NCBI GenBank assembly: GCA_016292015.1
Contig: JAEEZY010000017.1
Span: 50,623 to 114,622 of the forward strand
Length of the DNA stretch: 64,000 bases
Direction of reading: 5' to 3'
Origin: Bacteroidales bacterium
Lineage (GTDB): Bacteria; Bacteroidota; Bacteroidia; Bacteroidales; P3
The notes beneath the pieces were generated by a model that saw nothing but the letters and a program-made list of their open reading frames with translations, did not search any database and was not told the origin of the DNA. Position numbers and translations under genes: made by a program. Shown one piece after another: positions 17,282-26,570 of this stretch; position 1 is the first letter of the stretch; each line of letters opens with the position of its first letter.

Positions 17282-20200
17282 CTATTGATTTGTCTCTTTC
17301 TCGCTTTTCAACTCATAGTGCAGGTTAGCCGGCAGCCTGTTCACGTTGCTCGCCACCAGATAGTCGTCCTCATTCTCAAATCGCACATGGTATTCCGTCC
17401 CCTTGTGCGCCAACGCCCGCAGCAACGCCACCTCGCCCTGCCCGCTCACCTCCGGCGCCTGTCCTTCATACGCTTTCAGCGCCTTGCGGCAGCGGCGGTA
17501 GATGTCGCGCCCTTTGTAGAGGTACTGGTATCGCACGTAGGGAATGAAATACCGCTCGTCCTCTATCTGCTCTGCCATCCGCGCCATCTGCTCCTCATAG
17601 TGTGTCCGCATGTTCGACGCTATTGTCTGGGCATCTGTGTCGCAGAAGCTGTCATACCCCATCCTCTCTCCTATCTCCACCGTGATTCTGCCCTCTCGCA
17701 GCAATATGTCGCTCTTCGGCATCACATCGCCCGCGCCGTGTATATACAGCGGCAGTATGTCCACTCCGAGTTCCTTGGCCAGCTGGAACGCCCCCTTGTG
17801 CATGCGCCCTATCTTGCCGTCCATCGAGCGCGTACCCTCTGGAAACACCATCACCGAATAGCCTCTTTCTGTCAAGTTCCTCAGTTTCGGCACCAGCTGT
17901 TCGTAGCCCTTGCTCACGGGATAGAACTGCGCATAGCGTATCACCACCCCGTACAGCGGGTCGTGCCACACCCAGTCGTTGGTCAGCACCACTATCTTCG
18001 GGTGCAGCATCAGCACCGCCTCCAAATCGAGATGCGACCTGTGGTTGGCCACAATCACAGCCGGCTTCACGAACCGTTCGCCGTGTGGGTTTTCAACCGA
18101 TGTCTTCACCTTCGGTAGCATTTTCAGCCCCACCTTCATCATAAACTGCAGGAACCTGTGATAGTTTAGCTGCGCCCGTTCTCCATTGCCGCACACAAGC
18201 CTATACACCCATGTCAGCGGCGAGACAATCAGCATCGACACCACTCCCATCACTCCCAATACATATACCGTATATACCAACCTCTCGAACGTTATCGGCA
18301 CCTCCCTGCGCACCCCTCTCTTCATCGTAAGCCAACGGAATATCAGCGGCGGCAGGTAGCACGCCATCAGTATCACCGTGAACATGCCTATCACCGCCAC
18401 CTCACCCAGCGACCGCATGGCAGGGTGTTTGGCGAACACGAGCACTCCTATGCCCACAAACATCAGCGCCGCCGAGATTATCACACTGCGGCGGTAGCTA
18501 CGCAGCCGTTTCTTGCCGTAGGCGTATTCATACATCAACCCCTCGGTTATGAATATCGTGTAGTCGTCGCCCTGGCCGAAGATGAACGTGGCGAGTATGA
18601 TGTTCACTATGTTGAACTTCACCCCTGCTATGTCCATCATGCCCAGAATCCACAGCCACCCCACGGCCAGCGGTATGAACGACAATATAGCCAGTTCGAT
18701 GCGTCCGAGCGACAGCCACAGGAAGAAGAACACCACAAATCCGCAGACATACAGTATGTAGTTGAAGTCGTCCTGCAGGTCGTTCACCAGGTTCGACCCC
18801 ACGTCAGTCACGTCAAATGCGAAGTTCGACTCTCCAGCAGCCTCGCGTATCATGGCTTTGGTCTTTTGTGCTTCGCTGCTATCGACCTCCACAAAGCTCA
18901 CTATCGAAACTCCCTTGTCTGTCTTGATGATATGTCCCGTGCAAAGGTCGGCGACTTCGGGCTCTTTCTTGTCTATATCCCATACCTCATACGGGAGTTC
19001 CATCCTCTCGTAGAACGGTTCAAACGCTCCGTCGGCAAACCCCATCGCCGCCGCCTTGCGTCTTACCGTCTCGGCCAGGGTGCCGTTGTTCTCACAGAAG
19101 CTCTGCCAGCGTTCCCACGACTCATCCTGCCGCACCGTCGATGGCAAGAGACCATCCACGCCGCTCACCTTATAGCCTTTGAGCGACTCCATAAGCCTCT
19201 CGTTGGCCACAAGTGCCGAATCGAGGCTCTCTCCTTCCGACACCACGTATATCACGCTCTTTTCCGAACGTTTTTCTCCTTCGCCGCTCAGCAGCCTCAG
19301 GTCCTCGCGCTGCTGTGCGGTCATATAGTTTATGTTGTGCAGGTCTGCGTCGAACTGCGTCTTGGTGCTGAGCCACCCGAACACAACGGTGAGCACCACT
19401 ACCAGCACAAACGCAACCGTCCGCAGGAGTTTTTGATTGCTTGAGTGTCTGAGTGTCTGAGTGTCTGAGTGATTGAGTGACTGTGTGCCTGATTGCTCTG
19501 CATGAGGCATTGATTCCTTACCATCCGACGACTTCCGTTTCCCGCTTGCCGCCACGTGCGGCAGCCACACCATCACCACCACTATGGTCCCCACCAGCAT
19601 CAGCGCCCCGAACAGCCCCAAGTCGCGCATCGCCTCGGCCTTCACGAACATCAGGCAGGCAAAGGCGCTAACCGTCGTTATGTTGCCTGTCACCAACGGC
19701 TCGACCATTTCCTTGAGCGATGCGCGCTTGTCGGTGTGGTCGCGTATGTGGTCGAGGTAATGCAGCGGATAGTTCACCGCTATGCCTATCAGCACCGACC
19801 CGATGCCTATCACTATCACCGAAAGGCTCGGCTTCACCAGCGCTATCACTCCCAAGGCGAACAGCCATCCTACGGCCACGCTCGCCGCCAGCCACACTAT
19901 GTTGCGCTTGCGCCCCATGGTGAACATCAGTATCGCCATGATGAACACCGAGGCGATGACGAGGCCTATGATGCTGTCGCGTTTTATCTGGCTGGCGTTG
20001 GTGGCTGCTATAAGTCCTGCACCGACGGCGCTTATCCTCACCTCCGGCATCTGGCTCTCCACCGAGTCGCACACCGCCTCTATCTGCTTTGACAATCGGC
20101 CGTAGGCGCGGGTGTCCGACGAGGCGAAGGGTACATGGATGAAAGCGTACCCGTTGCCGGCCGAATCCATTACGAACCCCTCTTCCACACTGTATTTCTC

Positions 20201-20779
20201 GCCGAAGCCAAGAGCCGAAAGCCGCTGCAGGGCGGGCGAGAAAAGGTTCAGCGGGTCAGCCGATATCGCCTGCAGCGCCATGCCCGACATCGGGAACGCC
20301 AGCATCTGGCGTATGTTTTCCAGGCAAGTGTCTATATATCCCTGACGGGCCAGCAGCGAGTCGATTCTGTCGTAGTCGGCCTGTGTAAGGTGTATGGCGA
20401 TGTTTTCGCCTATGGCGTCCATCGCGTCGAGCACCCTGCTTTCGTCAACCCGGCATTCCAGCACCACGCCGCTGTCGGTCTCTCCGCCCGTCGCCCACAT
20501 TTCGTCAAACAGCTCCATGGCCTCCATGACGGCCTCGGGTTCGCCAGCTTCAGCCTGTCTGAATATCACCGTCACACGCCCTTGGTCGCCCAGCTGGTTG
20601 TACACCTTCGTGTAGCGGCCGTTCTCCTCGCTCTGCGGCAGGAAGTCGGCTATGTTCTCGCCATACTTCAACCTGAAGCTGAGCAGCACCGCCACCACCA
20701 CCGTCGCCACCACCGTCAATGCCGCCAGCCAGCGGTGTTTTGCAAAATAGTCATATATGGCAAGTATCAGACGAGTCAT
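17282..20779 (-). CDS. MMPL-family exporter fused to a PlsC-type acyltransferase
   Basis: 1165 residues. Residues 1 to about 840 form an RND/MMPL exporter: two sets of transmembrane helices, each with a large periplasmic loop. Residues about 880-1080 form a PlsC domain with NHRSHLD (HX4D, His near 913) and FPEGTRS. About 85 further residues of unknown role follow. MMPL proteins export lipids, and in aryl-polyene loci they are thought to move the pigment through the inner membrane. An 8-bp repeat lies in the linker near residues 425-445. The start follows the GT2 stop by 9 bp. Confidence 0.85.
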   Translation of the reverse strand: MTRLILAIYDYFAKHRWLAALTVVATVVVAVLLSFRLKYGENIADFLPQSEENGRYTKVYNQLGDQGRVTVIFRQAEAGEPEAVMEAMELFDEMWATGGETDSGVVLECRVDESRVLDAMDAIGENIAIHLTQADYDRIDSLLARQGYIDTCLENIRQMLAFPMSGMALQAISADPLNLFSPALQRLSALGFGEKYSVEEGFVMDSAGNGYAFIHVPFASSDTRAYGRLSKQIEAVCDSVESQMPEVRISAVGAGLIAATNASQIKRDSIIGLVIASVFIMAILMFTMGRKRNIVWLAASVAVGWLFALGVIALVKPSLSVIVIGIGSVLIGIAVNYPLHYLDHIRDHTDKRASLKEMVEPLVTGNITTVSAFACLMFVKAEAMRDLGLFGALMLVGTIVVVMVWLPHVAASGKRKSSDGKESMPHAEQSGTQSLNHSDTQTLRHSSNQKLLRTVAFVLVVVLTVVFGWLSTKTQFDADLHNINYMTAQQREDLRLLSGEGEKRSEKSVIYVVSEGESLDSALVANERLMESLKGYKVSGVDGLLPSTVRQDESWERWQSFCENNGTLAETVRRKAAAMGFADGAFEPFYERMELPYEVWDIDKKEPEVADLCTGHIIKTDKGVSIVSFVEVDSSEAQKTKAMIREAAGESNFAFDVTDVGSNLVNDLQDDFNYILYVCGFVVFFFLWLSLGRIELAILSFIPLAVGWLWILGMMDIAGVKFNIVNIILATFIFGQGDDYTIFITEGLMYEYAYGKKRLRSYRRSVIISAALMFVGIGVLVFAKHPAMRSLGEVAVIGMFTVILMACYLPPLIFRWLTMKRGVRREVPITFERLVYTVYVLGVMGVVSMLIVSPLTWVYRLVCGNGERAQLNYHRFLQFMMKVGLKMLPKVKTSVENPHGERFVKPAVIVANHRSHLDLEAVLMLHPKIVVLTNDWVWHDPLYGVVIRYAQFYPVSKGYEQLVPKLRNLTERGYSVMVFPEGTRSMDGKIGRMHKGAFQLAKELGVDILPLYIHGAGDVMPKSDILLREGRITVEIGERMGYDSFCDTDAQTIASNMRTHYEEQMARMAEQIEDERYFIPYVRYQYLYKGRDIYRRCRKALKAYEGQAPEVSGQGEVALLRALAHKGTEYHVRFENEDDYLVASNVNRLPANLHYELKSEKETNQ
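19443..19498 (-). repeat. 8-bp tandem repeat inside the exporter gene
   Basis: GAGTGTCT occurs three times exactly (19443-19466), followed by four degenerate units. It encodes a Ser/Thr/Gln-rich linker. An 8-bp slip would break the frame. Confidence 0.8.
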
Positions 20780-20788
20780 GGGTTGTTG

Positions 20789-21550
20789 TCATTTTTTGAT
20801 TGATGCATTCAGTTTACGCACCAACATTGAGGGGTAGCCGTATATCAAAGCTGCGAAAAACAGCACCGTGTTGAGCGCGAATATCCTCATAAAGTCGGCA
20901 AATGGCCTGAAGTGGCTCACCCTCTCCCCTTTCGGTGCGTAATACACCCTCACCGGGGCCTCGCGCAGCTTCACGCCGCGCCATGCCGAAAACACCAGCA
21001 TCTCCAACTCTGCCTCGTAGCGGTTGGTGATAAACCTGCGGCTGGGCATACACGAGAGCGTGTACAGGCGGAAGCCCGTCTGTGTGTCGCTCAGCGGCTG
21101 CCACGTCTGCACATGGAACCAGAAGTTGCCGAACCTGTTGGCAAACCTGTTGCCCTTCGGCATCCCCTCTGCCGAGAGGTTGCGGCTGCCCACCACGATG
21201 ATTCGCTTCTCGCCAGCGGCAATCTCCTTCTCTGCCACGGCGGTCAGGTTGCCTATGTCCTCGGGAAAGTGTTGCCCGTCGCTGTCGAGCGTCACCGCGT
21301 AGTCGTATCCCAGACGGCGTGCCTCGGCAAATCCCTCGCACAGCGCGTAGCCCTTGCCGCGGTTTTTTTCATACGAGACCACCGACACTCGGTCATTGTC
21401 GGCATAGCGTCCAAGAATCTCCGACGAGCGGTCGGTGCAGCCGTCGTTCACCACTATCACGTGCCCTTCCATAGCCTCCAGCGTGCGCTCTATCACCCCA
21501 GCCAATGTCCCCTGGTTGTTATAAGTAGCTATGATTGAACAAAACGTCAT
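20789..21550 (-). CDS. GT2 glycosyltransferase of the polyene-linked operon
   Basis: 253 residues. N-terminal SIIATYNNQGTLAGVI, NDGCTDRSSE, the metal-binding LDSDGQH, and QTGFRLY mark a family 2 glycosyltransferase, with a hydrophobic C-terminal helix (VLFFAALIYGYPSML) that would hold it at the membrane. Such enzymes are regular members of aryl-polyene and flexirubin loci. The donor sugar and acceptor are unknown. Confidence 0.82.
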   Translation of the reverse strand: MTFCSIIATYNNQGTLAGVIERTLEAMEGHVIVVNDGCTDRSSEILGRYADNDRVSVVSYEKNRGKGYALCEGFAEARRLGYDYAVTLDSDGQHFPEDIGNLTAVAEKEIAAGEKRIIVVGSRNLSAEGMPKGNRFANRFGNFWFHVQTWQPLSDTQTGFRLYTLSCMPSRRFITNRYEAELEMLVFSAWRGVKLREAPVRVYYAPKGERVSHFRPFADFMRIFALNTVLFFAALIYGYPSMLVRKLNASIKK

Positions 21551-21595
21551 TACTATCCTAAAAACACAATGTTACTAATGTCAATTCACCAATCA

Positions 21596-22198
21596 CTATT
21601 CACTAATCACCACCTTCATCTTCTCAAACTCTATCGTCGTGCTGTTGCCGTCCTTTTCGGTCAGCACCATCTTCCTCACCGTGCCGTCGCTCTTGGCGAA
21701 GGTTATATCCACCGCCGACATCATGCGCTGCATGTCACGGCGTTTCGGCTTGGCCTTGAGGTTGTAGGTCTTGCCCTCGTCATACAGTTTGAAGTCGAAG
21801 ACCTTCTCGTCTGCCACCTTGCCGCCCTGCAGCATGTCGCTAACCATGCCGGCGATGCCCTTGGCCATGCGGTTCCTGCCGTTGCTCACCCCGTCCACGC
21901 TCATTGTCGTGCCGTTGATTTCTATCACCTTCGCCTGTGGCTTCTCATACTCCCAGCGTATCGTGCCGCCGCGTTTGAACGCAATGCGCCCACCCGACTC
22001 CACCGTCTCTTTCAGCAGCGTCGTCGTGCGTGTCTGCCGAAACTGCCCGGTGAACGACTTTATGGCCTTTGTCTTCCCCTCCAGCTCCGTCACTGCCGTC
22101 GCTCGCTCCTTCCCGGTCAACTCTCGCGTCCCCTGCGCACAAACAGCGCCCCAAACCGCCAGCAACAGCACCAACAAACCCAAACCATTTCTTTTCAT
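21596..22198 (-). CDS. LolA-like periplasmic lipid/lipoprotein carrier
   Basis: 200 residues, with a signal peptide (LGLLVLLLAVWGAVCAQ) and the LolA-type beta-barrel pattern (FTGQFRQTRTTTLLKETV, GRIAFKRGGTIRWEYEKP, KVIEINGTTMSVDG). In aryl-polyene loci a LolA-like protein is thought to carry the lipid-linked pigment to the outer membrane. It lies between an EamA-type membrane protein and a GT2 in one operon, so it is more likely this dedicated carrier than the general LolA. Confidence 0.8.
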   Translation of the reverse strand: MKRNGLGLLVLLLAVWGAVCAQGTRELTGKERATAVTELEGKTKAIKSFTGQFRQTRTTTLLKETVESGGRIAFKRGGTIRWEYEKPQAKVIEINGTTMSVDGVSNGRNRMAKGIAGMVSDMLQGGKVADEKVFDFKLYDEGKTYNLKAKPKRRDMQRMMSAVDITFAKSDGTVRKMVLTEKDGNSTTIEFEKMKVVISE

Positions 22199-22251
22199 AT
22201 CACTCCAAACTTGAAACTAAAAACTAAAAACTTGAAACTTGAAACTAAAAA

Positions 22252-22617
22252 CTATTTCATGATGAAAAAGCAGCCCGCCACGATAAGCACCACCCCTATC
22301 CAACGCACTGCGGGCACGTTCTCGCCAAACACCACTATCGCCGCCACCATCCCGAAGATATAGCCCAACGCCGTGAGCGGGTAGGCCTGGCTGAAAGGGT
22401 AGTGTCGCAGTATGTAGAGCCACAGCACGGTGGCACACCCGAAACAAACTCCCATAGCCGCCAGCCACCAGTCGGTCACCACGGCCTTGAAATAGCCCCA
22501 CGTCCAGCTGAACTTCGGCAGCGCCTTCATCGCTATCTTGAGCAGCACCTGCCCCCCCGCCAGCAGCCCGCTTTGCAGGCACACCAGCGCCCCCATCTTC
22601 AACACCTCGCCCGTCAT
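22252..22617 (-). CDS. Small four-helix EamA/EmrE-like membrane protein
   Basis: 121 residues with four hydrophobic segments (for example VLWLYILRHYPFSQAYPLTA and VPAVRWIGVVLIVAGCFFI). The motif RHYPFSQAYPL resembles the small multidrug-resistance and ArnE/F-type flippase subunits. Its ATG overlaps the stop of the previous gene as ATGA (22614-22617), which fixes the start and shows translational coupling. It may help flip a lipid-linked intermediate; the substrate is not known. Confidence 0.72.
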   Translation of the reverse strand: MTGEVLKMGALVCLQSGLLAGGQVLLKIAMKALPKFSWTWGYFKAVVTDWWLAAMGVCFGCATVLWLYILRHYPFSQAYPLTALGYIFGMVAAIVVFGENVPAVRWIGVVLIVAGCFFIMK

Positions 22618-22988
22618 ACCTCGGCCTCGTTGCCCAATATCGATTTCACCTCTTCCACCGGCAGCCTGCGATACATGTGCTGCTTGTCGGCATTGAAATC
22701 CACTTCGAAATACTCTTCGTCGTAGAACGAAAGCTTCGAGTTCGTGTTGGGGGTGCACTCTATATACACCACCTCGTCCAGCTTCAGCCCCTTGGCCTCG
22801 CATATCTGCTCTGCCAGCGACCGCCCGGCGTATGTCACCGATGTGCCTGGATTGTCCTGGTACAGCTCTGTCACCACCACATACGTCTTGCCTCCCACCT
22901 CGCGCAACTTAAGCCCGCAGCTCGACGGCATGTCCCACTGCCCCTTGAACTCGAACACCTCGTCGTAATATCTTTCTTGTACTTTCAT
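22614..22988 (-). CDS. Conserved-looking small protein of the polyene-linked operon
   Basis: 124 residues, soluble, no signal peptide. It looks mixed alpha/beta (GKTYVVVTELYQDNPGTSVT, LDEVVYIECTP). I do not recognise the family. It lies between the radical SAM gene (55 bp away) and the membrane protein with which it shares an ATGA overlap, so it belongs to the operon. Confidence 0.7.
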   Translation of the reverse strand: MKVQERYYDEVFEFKGQWDMPSSCGLKLREVGGKTYVVVTELYQDNPGTSVTYAGRSLAEQICEAKGLKLDEVVYIECTPNTNSKLSFYDEEYFEVDFNADKQHMYRRLPVEEVKSILGNEAEV

Positions 22989-23043
22989 GATTATCTCTTA
23001 AAACTCAATACTTGAAACTTAAAACTTAAAACTTGAAACTCCA

Positions 23044-24339
23044 CTAAACATTCTGGTGCGGCGCACGCCTATCGACTTCCTTGCCGAACGACTTGTTGGC
23101 CAGCGCGCGGTTTCTCGGCACGTATGTCCCTTCCTCCATCTCGCGCAGCGCCACGTTGCAGAACAGCCTGAACATCTTCGATTCCTGCGTCTCCGACGCA
23201 TAGAAGCTCTTCCACGCATACTCATACACATCCTGCAGCTCGTCGGGCGTCATCTTCGCCGGCTGAAACACCACCTGTCCGGCGTTGTAGTGGTTCCAGT
23301 CGAAGTCGAATATACGTCCCTGTCGCAGCAGGTCGTCATAGCCCTTCGTGTGCGGAAACGGTGTCATCACCGTGAACTCCGCCAAGTCAAGGTCTATCTC
23401 TCCAAGGAAGTCTATAAGCCGCTTGCAGTCGTCCACCGACTGGTTGTCCAACCCCAGCAGTATCGTCCCCTCCACACCTATGCCGTAGTCGTGGTAGCGC
23501 TTCACGCGCTCTTTGATATAGTCCGAAGTGTCATACACCGCCTGATACACATACCACGCGCCTGCCTTCGCCGCAAGGTCCAGCACCTCGGGGTCATCCT
23601 CTATCGTATGGCTTATCCACTTCTTCTTCAGCGGCGCTATCGCCCTGAACAGCTCCTTCTCCCACTCCTTGTCCTGCGCCAGCGAGTTATCCACTATGAA
23701 CAGTCGGTTGTTCTCTATCCCTGCCATATCCTCCACCACCTTGTCAATCGGACGCGGCCTGAACTTCCGCCCTCCAAGATACGACACCGCGCACGGGTAG
23801 CAGCTGAAACGGCACCCTCTCGACGCATGGAACAAGTCCACCATCTGCACCCCCTTGTGGTTGTACAGTTCACGCTTGTACAGGTCTCTGCGGCACGGCC
23901 CCACCGACTCTATCGGCGGCTGGTTGCCCATATAGTTGTACACCTTCTTCAGGCACCCGTTCTTCCAATCCAGCACCTGCTGCTCCGACCGCCCCTCCGA
24001 CTCGCCGAGGAAAAGGCTGTCCACATGGTCAACAAACTCCTCCGCATGCAGCATCGCCGAGATTCCGCCGGCAAACACCTTCTTCCCTCGCTTCTGATAC
24101 TCCGCTGCTATCTCCCACGCCCTCTTCACCTGCGTGCTCAGCATCACCGACAGCGACACCACGTCGCACTCTTCGTCAAAGTCTATCTCCTCCACGTTCT
24201 CGTCCGTGAACGAAATATCCACATACTCCGGCAGCGTCGCTGCGTATGCCACCGGTCCGTGGGGCGGTAATGTAAACGTCGTCTGCCCGCGCAATTTCTG
24301 CCATTTCGGGTAAATTAATTTCATTTTAATCGTTTCCAT
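23044..24339 (-). CDS. B12-binding-like radical SAM protein
   Basis: 431 residues. The radical SAM cluster motif is CRFSCYPC (CX3CX2C) near residue 180. Residues about 55-150 look like a Rossmann-type B12-binding domain, but I see no DxHxxG cobalt-ligating motif, so it may not bind B12. The order (Rossmann domain, radical SAM core, helical tail) matches the methylthiotransferase-like/BchE-like class. First gene of the operon; ATG 24324 is an alternative start. The reaction is unknown. Confidence 0.85.
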   Translation of the reverse strand: METIKMKLIYPKWQKLRGQTTFTLPPHGPVAYAATLPEYVDISFTDENVEEIDFDEECDVVSLSVMLSTQVKRAWEIAAEYQKRGKKVFAGGISAMLHAEEFVDHVDSLFLGESEGRSEQQVLDWKNGCLKKVYNYMGNQPPIESVGPCRRDLYKRELYNHKGVQMVDLFHASRGCRFSCYPCAVSYLGGRKFRPRPIDKVVEDMAGIENNRLFIVDNSLAQDKEWEKELFRAIAPLKKKWISHTIEDDPEVLDLAAKAGAWYVYQAVYDTSDYIKERVKRYHDYGIGVEGTILLGLDNQSVDDCKRLIDFLGEIDLDLAEFTVMTPFPHTKGYDDLLRQGRIFDFDWNHYNAGQVVFQPAKMTPDELQDVYEYAWKSFYASETQESKMFRLFCNVALREMEEGTYVPRNRALANKSFGKEVDRRAPHQNV

Positions 24340-24413
24340 CTCTTTGGAAATTACTGGTTTATACTCATTATCATTCTCTCTGCGCCACCTCTCGGCTCCG
24401 CAGATATAAGTTG

Positions 24414-24444
24414 CAAATATACAAATTTAATTAAATATATAAAA
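24414..24444 (-). promoter_or_regulatory. Promoter of the nine-gene minus-strand operon
   Basis: On the minus strand the -7 box is TATATTTG (24414-24421), preceded by an AT-rich -33 region. Transcription would start about 75 bp before the radical SAM gene. Confidence 0.6.
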
Positions 24445-24825
24445 AATGCGCACCTTCTCCCCCTCCCACCTTGACAACACAAGCAAACCAAATCATACTA
24501 GGACATACTAGGAGCTCGGTAGGCGAATTCCTATAGGATACCTAACGATGCCTGCTATGTGTCACGAAGGTGTCTTAAAGATACATCGGAGATGATACGG
24601 ACCATATACGGCGCGGATACGTCGTTGATTGGTATTTGATACGTAGGGGAAGAAATCTTATCGCTGTGCCTCAATCAGTTAAACCACACTGGCTGACACC
24701 TGTGCACTCGGCTGCAAATCGTCCATCCAGCCCAACACATTGATGCTTATGCTATTGCAAGGATGCATAACATTCCATTCAGCGTTACAAAGATAACTCT
24801 TTTCTGAAATTCTTCCAACAAAAAA
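24445..24825. other. Gap without a gene
   Basis: About 380 bp between the operon promoter and the TonB-like lipoprotein gene. It contains the repeated word CATACTAGGA near 24497-24512 and an AT-poor stretch. I find no gene or convincing RNA. Confidence 0.5.
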
Positions 24826-25338
24826 TCATTTTTCCAACGAGAACTCCACCCTGATGAAATACTGACACCTCACAACGGTGTCTCGCTCCGTTCCTGGTTT
24901 CCATTTCGGCATCTTCGCCACCAGTCGCAACGCCTCCTCTCCACAGCCGTCACCTATATCTCGCAAAAGCTCCGGATTGCTGATGCTGCCGTCTCTCTCC
25001 ACTATAAACTTCACAAACACCGAACCCTCTATCCCGTTCTCCCTCGCCTCCTCCGGATAGCGTATATTTTCCTGCAGGAATGCAAACATTGCATCGTCTC
25101 CGCCCGGAAACTCCGGACCTACATCAAAAACAATATAAACATCGTTTGTGTCAACTGGATCATTGATTGCCTCCGTCCTCCAATCAACTCCCGAATCCTC
25201 AGGCGGAACATGATTGAAATCCTCGCCTCCTCCACGCCCTAAGCACCCGACCATCACCAGTGCCAGCAGCCCCATGAAGAAAACCCGGCCTCCCCTCATT
25301 AGCGAAGGTATTCTCAGCGTCTTGTTTAGTCTGTTCAT
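24826..25338 (-). CDS. TonB C-terminal-domain lipoprotein
   Basis: 170 residues. A lipobox-like LVMVGCLG follows a hydrophobic stretch. Residues about 90-168 form a TonB-C domain (RYPEEARENGIEGSVFVKFI, VERDGSISNPELL, MPKWKPGTERD). Such free-standing lipoproteins are common in Bacteroidales. The motif is the energy-transducing fold, but with no inner-membrane anchor it cannot act as a normal TonB. Possible partners are unknown. Confidence 0.8.
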   Translation of the reverse strand: MNRLNKTLRIPSLMRGGRVFFMGLLALVMVGCLGRGGGEDFNHVPPEDSGVDWRTEAINDPVDTNDVYIVFDVGPEFPGGDDAMFAFLQENIRYPEEARENGIEGSVFVKFIVERDGSISNPELLRDIGDGCGEEALRLVAKMPKWKPGTERDTVVRCQYFIRVEFSLEK

Positions 25339-25351
25339 CTTATTATCTGTT

Positions 25352-25819
25352 TTATCGAACTGTAACTTTTACCCCATCGACTTTCATCTTCTGCACCTCC
25401 CCGTCAGGGTAAAATGGAATTTGTATGCATTCCTCAACAGCAGGTTTCCAGTCTCCCAATCTCACATTTGTTTGCGCATCAATTTCACGATGAGTTGTTC
25501 CCATATCCATTATGATATAGTAATCTTTAAACACCATATGGCCAAATAGCCAAACTATATATTTACCCTTTGGCATTTTGAATGAGAAAAAACCGTCTCT
25601 GTCGGTTTTTGTTTTACCGAGGACATCTAGGAAATAAAGATGATCTGCACGATGATCTGCAATAAAAACATCCTCCTGCTCCAACGGCATTGGCTCATCA
25701 ACCCCTTCAAAGTCCAAAACCAACCGCCCACTTATCATCACGCTGTCCCCCACACTCTGCGCCGAAGCCCCAAAACAGATGCCGCACAGCACAACAAGTA
25801 TCAAAATTGCCTTCCTCAT
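25352..25819 (-). CDS. Secreted protein sharing a copied signal peptide with its neighbour
   Basis: 155 residues, signal peptide ending in GASAQS. The mature part has a carboxypeptidase-regulatory-like pattern (VLGKTKTDRDGFFSFKMPKG), suggesting a beta-sandwich. The first 61 bp after the start region are identical in DNA to the next gene upstream, although the mature proteins are unrelated. Function unknown. Confidence 0.7.
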   Translation of the reverse strand: MRKAILILVVLCGICFGASAQSVGDSVMISGRLVLDFEGVDEPMPLEQEDVFIADHRADHLYFLDVLGKTKTDRDGFFSFKMPKGKYIVWLFGHMVFKDYYIIMDMGTTHREIDAQTNVRLGDWKPAVEECIQIPFYPDGEVQKMKVDGVKVTVR

Positions 25820-25850
25820 TTTACTGCAATATAAATATCAAACATTCTAT

Positions 25851-26441
25851 TCAATAGCCTTGGCAAGTGCTACGATATGCTCTAATCACTTCCCGCTTCT
25901 CCATATTCAAATTAACATACACCGTAGCATCACAGCCGTCCCACATACTGGAGAATCCGGTCATTCCATGGATTGGTTCTAATTCCATTACGATGTAAAC
26001 ACATCGTTCTCCTTTTTTGTTAAGATAGAAGCCATAGGTACGGTAATATTTTGTGTAGTTGGAAAGATTCCCGATATATTGGTTCCATCGTCCCATCTTT
26101 GGAATTATACCGTCAATCAGTACCTCCGCCAAAAGGACCTCGGCTTGCTGTACATCTATCAGGCTCGGCACATATCTCTTCGGAGAGATTTCCACCGCTT
26201 TCTTCCAGAGATCCTCAGACACACTCTTGTTAAATTGCTTCATCGAAGACTTATCTTCTTTTGGTATCAGCAATTGTCCGACCGAATGCGTGTCATTCAT
26301 GCAAGTATATACTGTTACATAAGAAGATTTACACCTCTCGTTAAGCACAAGGTCGGTTATATTGATAGGCGTCACACTCTGCGCCGAAGCCCCAAAACAG
26401 ATGCCGCACAGCACAACAAGTATCAAAATTGCCCTCTTCAT
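25851..26441 (-). CDS. Secreted TonB-C-like or unknown protein
   Basis: 196 residues from ATG 26441 (an ATG at 26456 is also in frame). Signal peptide AILILVVLCGICFGASAQS. The mature part has no clear match; a stretch near the end (GERCVYIVMELEPIHGMTG, then VYVNLNMEKREVI) is compatible with a TonB-C-like fold, but I cannot confirm it. Shares identical signal-peptide DNA with the gene downstream. Confidence 0.62.
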   Translation of the reverse strand: MKRAILILVVLCGICFGASAQSVTPINITDLVLNERCKSSYVTVYTCMNDTHSVGQLLIPKEDKSSMKQFNKSVSEDLWKKAVEISPKRYVPSLIDVQQAEVLLAEVLIDGIIPKMGRWNQYIGNLSNYTKYYRTYGFYLNKKGERCVYIVMELEPIHGMTGFSSMWDGCDATVYVNLNMEKREVIRAYRSTCQGY

Positions 26442-26450
26442 TTTGTTTCG

Positions 26451-26567
26451 ATGCATTACATCATTCGATCATAAGTTATTTCGTGTTTTTTTAACGCAAA
26501 TTGCCATATAATTGACCATATATTTACTCGTGAATCAATTCATGGATAATTCGTGGTAATTCGTGTT
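26451..26567. repeat. Direct repeat copy A flanking the GxxExxY gene
   Basis: From 26491 to 26567 it matches copy B (27111-27187) at 73 of 77 bp. Similarity continues to the left through ATGCATTACATC. The core words are GGATAATTCGTGG and AATTCGTGTT. Confidence 0.85.
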
Positions 26568-26570
26568 TTT

